Of a DNA stretch of 17,124 bases, positions 13,844-17,124 are shown in pieces. Each line of letters starts with the position of its first letter. Within the stretch, counting starts at the first letter, position 1. The translations under genes and the position numbers were made by a program. Source of the DNA: Anaerolineaceae bacterium. GTDB lineage: Bacteria > Chloroflexota > Anaerolineae > Anaerolineales > Anaerolineaceae. The notes under the pieces are model-generated. The model was not told the DNA's origin. It saw only the letters and a list, made by a program, of their open reading frames with translations, and ran no database searches. The stretch covers positions 1 through 17,124 of the forward strand of contig JAIOTF010000023.1 of the NCBI GenBank assembly GCA_021107195.1, given 5' to 3'.

Positions 13844-14939
13844 TCCAACTATACTTATTGTTGATGATGATCCAGCAATCCTGATGGGGTTGACGGTGAA
13901 AATCAAACGTCATGGGTATCAGGTAATTACGGCAAAGGATGGGAATGAAGGGGTGCAACAAGTTAAAGAGAATAAGCCTGATTTAGTCCTGTCGGATGTT
14001 ATGATGCCCTTTCTTGACGGGTTTGAAATGCGTAGAATAATACGTCAGGATAAAAGGCTTGCATCCATTCCTTTTATCTTTCTTACTGCTCGCACAGAGA
14101 TACAGGATCGTTTGAGAGGCTTCAAAGAGGGCGCAGATGATTATATTGTAAAACCATTTGAGATTAAGGAACTGCTTGCACGTATTGATGCGGTGTTACA
14201 GCGCGTGGCTCTTGAACAAGCCTATGGCCGCGAGCAAATGAGAGAACAAGCTCAGAAAGAAATGGAGCAACTAAAATACGAAATTCTTCAAAACTTCCAT
14301 CATGAATTACGTACCCCTCTCACAAATATTCTCTTGCCGTTGGAATTAGTAGTCAGTGAAAAGGTAGATGATCCTGAAGAACAAATACGTTTTATCCGAA
14401 TGGCGCTCTCCAACGTAAATCGATTGGACTCCCTCACGACTGACCTGATTTTACTTTCCAATATTGATCAGGGAAACCTCAACCGCGTAAGACAGCCGCT
14501 TGATATTGAGACGCAACTTCTCAGTCCTATTCGAAAATGTTTGGAAAGATACCAAACAAAGAAATTGGATTTTATTTCAGAGATAGTATCTCAAGGGGAG
14601 ATATTTGTGCCTCGTCGGGAATTTACCCACGCAGTATTGCATCTTGTAGATAATGCGTTTAAGTTCAGCCCAGACAAAGGAAAAGTAAAATTGACAATAA
14701 AAATCCTTGAAGAAGGTCTAAGCGTTACAGTGCAGGATGATGGTTCGGGGATTCCACCCGAATTGCGAGAAAAAGTCTTTGAGCGTTTTTATCAGATGAG
14801 CCAAGGGTCTACAAGAAAAAATGAAGGTCTCGGTGTTGGCCTGACAATTGCTCGCGCGATTTTCGAAGCCAACGGCGGGTATGTGAAATTTATTGACAGT
14901 TCACACGGATGTTGTGTGCAGGCTATGTTGCCTGATTGA
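13833..14939 (+). CDS. Response regulator-histidine kinase hybrid (REC-HisKA-HATPase)
   Basis: This 368-residue cytoplasmic protein starts with a receiver domain (about 6-122): acidic pocket DDD (11-13), phosphoacceptor Asp55 (LVLSDVMMP), Thr85 and Lys107 (VKPF). A coiled linker (about 123-150) leads to HisKA with His157 (FHHELRTPLTN). The HATPase domain has the N-box LVDNAFKFS (Asn274), G1 DDGSGIP (302-308), an F-box VFERFY and G2 GLGVGL (332-337). A receiver at the N-terminus of a kinase without sensor or membrane helices suggests that another kinase controls it, for example the PAS-GAF-PAS kinase next door. The ATG at 13833 is preferred because GGGGA (13819-13823) is 9 nt upstream; an ATG at 13812 would add seven residues. 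Confidence 0.92.
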   Translation: MNNSPTILIVDDDPAILMGLTVKIKRHGYQVITAKDGNEGVQQVKENKPDLVLSDVMMPFLDGFEMRRIIRQDKRLASIPFIFLTARTEIQDRLRGFKEGADDYIVKPFEIKELLARIDAVLQRVALEQAYGREQMREQAQKEMEQLKYEILQNFHHELRTPLTNILLPLELVVSEKVDDPEEQIRFIRMALSNVNRLDSLTTDLILLSNIDQGNLNRVRQPLDIETQLLSPIRKCLERYQTKKLDFISEIVSQGEIFVPRREFTHAVLHLVDNAFKFSPDKGKVKLTIKILEEGLSVTVQDDGSGIPPELREKVFERFYQMSQGSTRKNEGLGVGLTIARAIFEANGGYVKFIDSSHGCCVQAMLPD

Positions 14940-14945
14940 GGTTTT

Positions 14946-16907
14946 ATGGATGAGAAAACCATTCCTGTAAGTCAGTTTTTTAGCAGACAAAAGAGACCGG
15001 CTGTTGAGTTGCCCAAATTAAATCAAGGTTGGGATGACAATTTATCATACCGTGCTTTATTTGAGCAAACGGGGGAATGTATTTTTATTATCAGCCTTGA
15101 TTTTCGTTATATCACCGTCAACCAACAAGCGCTAGACTTGTTAGGGTATGAAGAGCAAGAACTTGCAAATAAACCTGTCAACGAGGTGGTGTCACAAGGT
15201 GCGTTGCTCGATAATGAAACACCTGATATTCATCGCTCACAACTTCAAGAGCGAATTTTGAAATGTAAAGATGGTTCGACTGTACCTGTAGAAATCAGTA
15301 CAACAATTATCTATGATGATAACGAACCGGTCTATATCCAAAGTATTGCCCGCGACATCTCTAGCAGGAAAAACACAGAGCGCATATTGAAACGAAACGC
15401 TCTTATTCTCTCTACAATCAGCAAGGCAACCGAGAAATTATTACAGTCCTCAGATATTGATACAAAAATCCCTTCTGTACTGGAATCTTTGGGACGTGTA
15501 ATGAATATATCTTGCGCCACCATTTTTACAGTAGACACCTTTTCAGAATCCACAACAATCCAAATTCATTATATCTGGGAAAGTTGGAACTCTCAAAATG
15601 TGGACATATCACAAATCATTGAAGCAAATATCCCGCAAATATTAGATTCGAGTCCTCACAGTTCCTTTGTTGTCAAAGCGGAAGGGCAAAGCAATACTTC
15701 TTTGAATTTATCATTCATATCCATTCCTGTTGATGGCGCGTTGGGTGCGAGAGGATATGTTGGCTTTTTTGATGATAAAAAAATGACGTGGTCACGATCT
15801 GAAATGGATGCAATTCAAACTGCGGTAAATCTGATCAGTGCAGTACTACAGCGCAAGCACTATGAAGAAACAATTCGATTGAGCGAAGCCAGAAATCGAA
15901 TATTGGTGGATGCTTTGCCTGATCTAATAATTCGCATTGATATCAACAGGAATATTTTGGATTACAGTGCAAACCCAGAGCATCCCTTCTTTATCGACCG
16001 TGATCTGGTATATGGAAGGAAGCTGAAAAACACCTTTCCAGAGGAGCTAGTTTCTCGGATTATTGGAGAAGAGAATCAAGATGCTTTTGTCTCACCCCAC
16101 AAGATTGATGAGTTTCGGTTGCCATATGCGAATGGCGTTTATGCGGCCCAGCTCTCTCCCATTTGCTCAGATGAAGCTTTAATCGTCATTCGGGATGTTA
16201 CCGACCAGGTGAAATTGAACGAGATGAAATCAGATTTCATCAATCGTGCTTCTCATGAACTGCGAACCCCATTGACCGCAGCGATGCTTATGGTGGAACT
16301 CATTCAAGATGGCGGAACGCCAGAGGAACTGGAGACATATTGGCGCACCCTGAAAACTGAATTAAATCGCCAGAAATCTTTGATCGACCGTTTATTAACC
16401 GCCGGACGACTGGAGAGCGGTATGATGAAAATTGAAGCTAGAGTGATGGATCTGATGCCAGCGTTGAGAGAATCGATGCAATCCCTACAGCCTATTATTG
16501 CCAAGCGTCACATTTCATTGCATCTGACTAATAAGCAGGAAATCTATCAGGTATTGGGTGATAAAAGTGCCTTGCAGCAGGTTTTTGTTAATTTATTCAA
16601 TAATGCTGCCAAGTTTTCTCCCGAGGGAAGCCAGGTAGAAGTCAATATTTCGCAGAGTGATACTCATGTGAATGTTGCTATTATAGACAAAGGCGTTGGA
16701 ATTCCGCAAGAGGATATTCCATATCTGTTCAAGCGTTTTTTTCGTGCAAGAAATGTTACCGTTGCTGAAATTCCGGGGAGCGGCATTGGTCTCTATATTG
16801 TGAATTCAATTGTAAAAGAATTAGGCGGGGAGATTTCTGTTGAAAGCATTCCCAATAGAGGAACAACATTTACTGTCCACTTGAAGTGTGCAGAAACAAT
16901 GGAGTAG
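14946..16907 (+). CDS. Soluble PAS-GAF-PAS sensor histidine kinase
   Basis: This 653-residue kinase has no transmembrane segment. PAS domain 1 (about 33-147) shows YRALFEQTGECIFIISLD, then F.YITVN..AL.LLGY, ending SIARDISSRKNTE. A GAF-like region (about 155-302) follows, then a second PAS-like domain (about 312-425; VDALPDLIIRID ... VIRDVTDQ). HisKA has His437 in SHELRTPLTA. HATPase has N-box Asn553 (FNNAAKFSPEG), G1 DKGVGIP (581-587) and G2 GSGIGL (611-616). It would sense a cytoplasmic signal such as redox state or a small ligand and autophosphorylate. It has no receiver of its own. It starts 6 nt after the REC-kinase stop, so the two genes are almost certainly co-transcribed and may form a phosphorelay. 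GAGG (14938-14941) is the nearest ribosome-binding site. Confidence 0.93.
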   Translation: MDEKTIPVSQFFSRQKRPAVELPKLNQGWDDNLSYRALFEQTGECIFIISLDFRYITVNQQALDLLGYEEQELANKPVNEVVSQGALLDNETPDIHRSQLQERILKCKDGSTVPVEISTTIIYDDNEPVYIQSIARDISSRKNTERILKRNALILSTISKATEKLLQSSDIDTKIPSVLESLGRVMNISCATIFTVDTFSESTTIQIHYIWESWNSQNVDISQIIEANIPQILDSSPHSSFVVKAEGQSNTSLNLSFISIPVDGALGARGYVGFFDDKKMTWSRSEMDAIQTAVNLISAVLQRKHYEETIRLSEARNRILVDALPDLIIRIDINRNILDYSANPEHPFFIDRDLVYGRKLKNTFPEELVSRIIGEENQDAFVSPHKIDEFRLPYANGVYAAQLSPICSDEALIVIRDVTDQVKLNEMKSDFINRASHELRTPLTAAMLMVELIQDGGTPEELETYWRTLKTELNRQKSLIDRLLTAGRLESGMMKIEARVMDLMPALRESMQSLQPIIAKRHISLHLTNKQEIYQVLGDKSALQQVFVNLFNNAAKFSPEGSQVEVNISQSDTHVNVAIIDKGVGIPQEDIPYLFKRFFRARNVTVAEIPGSGIGLYIVNSIVKELGGEISVESIPNRGTTFTVHLKCAETME

Positions 16908-17036
16908 CATGTTGTCAATATACACACGTAAATGTGCCAGAGATCTTCGGCAGCGATGCGCCACTTTCCGACAAGAGAAAAGCCCACAAAACAGGTCATT
17001 GGACTTTGGACAATCCGCAATTGCAAGGTTGTCGCC

Positions 17037-17101
17037 AAAAGCGTAAAATGAGCCGAAAAAGCCACAAAATGTCGCAAAAACCTCGTAAAAACGGTTCCAA
17101 A
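17037..17101. repeat. Phased A-tract array (predicted curved DNA)
   Basis: Seven runs of 3-5 adenines begin at 17037, 17045, 17056, 17066, 17076, 17087 and 17099, spaced mostly 10-12 bp apart, close to one helical turn. Such phasing bends DNA in one direction. Two more A4 runs lie at 16978 and 16988. The array is downstream of the kinase gene and reaches almost to the window edge, so what it serves cannot be seen. It may be an upstream element of a promoter beyond 17124. Three frames are open here, but none has a ribosome-binding site or recognisable domain. Confidence 0.5.
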
Positions 17102-17124
17102 GCAACTTTTTCCGTGGATAGCAG

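Noticed and set aside
16934..17124. Plus frame open to the right edge, and two minus-strand frames over the same stretch
   Set aside because: Three frames are open at once, the minus ones run antisense into the kinase gene, and none has a ribosome-binding site. The plus frame could be the start of a gene beyond the edge, but this cannot be supported here.

Overview
The window looks like chromosomal DNA from a Chloroflexota bacterium, probably of the Anaerolineae. This is inferred from an ECF sigma factor overlapping a DUF5667-type membrane protein, MacB-like transport genes with adaptor proteins but no TolC-type partner, a DUF4405 membrane protein beside a secreted companion, and FHA/hybrid-kinase signalling genes. 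No rRNA, tRNA, CRISPR array, integrase or transposase was seen.

Layout. (1) A DUF362 protein gene runs off the left edge on the minus strand (1-782). (2) A plus-strand pair encodes a DUF4405-type multi-histidine membrane protein and a secreted repeat/OB-like protein (1058-2376), closed by a strong hairpin. (3) The centre is a plus-strand operon (2556-9614): three tandem paralogous membrane-fusion (adaptor) proteins, one MacB-type ATPase, one MacB/FtsX permease and one lipoprotein, closed by a terminator at 9657-9690. (4) Four convergent minus-strand genes follow. In transcription order they are an ECF sigma factor with its overlapping DUF5667 membrane protein (13102-11598), a perfect-palindrome terminator, then a TPR-alpha/beta-hydrolase and a SAM methyltransferase (11384-9691). 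(5) A plus-strand signalling cluster (13457-16907) holds an FHA-domain gene interrupted by an in-frame TAA, a REC-HisKA-HATPase protein and a PAS-GAF-PAS-HisKA-HATPase kinase. This part is visibly more AT-rich than the left half. (6) A short tail with helically phased A-tracts reaches the right edge.

How the parts may work together. The promoters of parts 2 and 3 share one architecture: two 7-bp direct repeats on an 11-bp pitch, then exactly 8 bp to a -10-like hexamer. This is the usual layout of an OmpR/PhoB-family activator site, so the redox-like membrane pair and the three-adaptor ABC system are probably one regulon (inference). The most unusual content is the adaptor trio: each copy carries a matching pair of cysteines in its coiled-coil hairpin, which could be joined by a disulfide outside the membrane. 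Together with the six-histidine membrane protein and the lipoprotein, this is the best candidate for an undescribed system. The regulator that would bind the repeats is not encoded here, and neither signalling protein in part 5 has a DNA-binding output domain.
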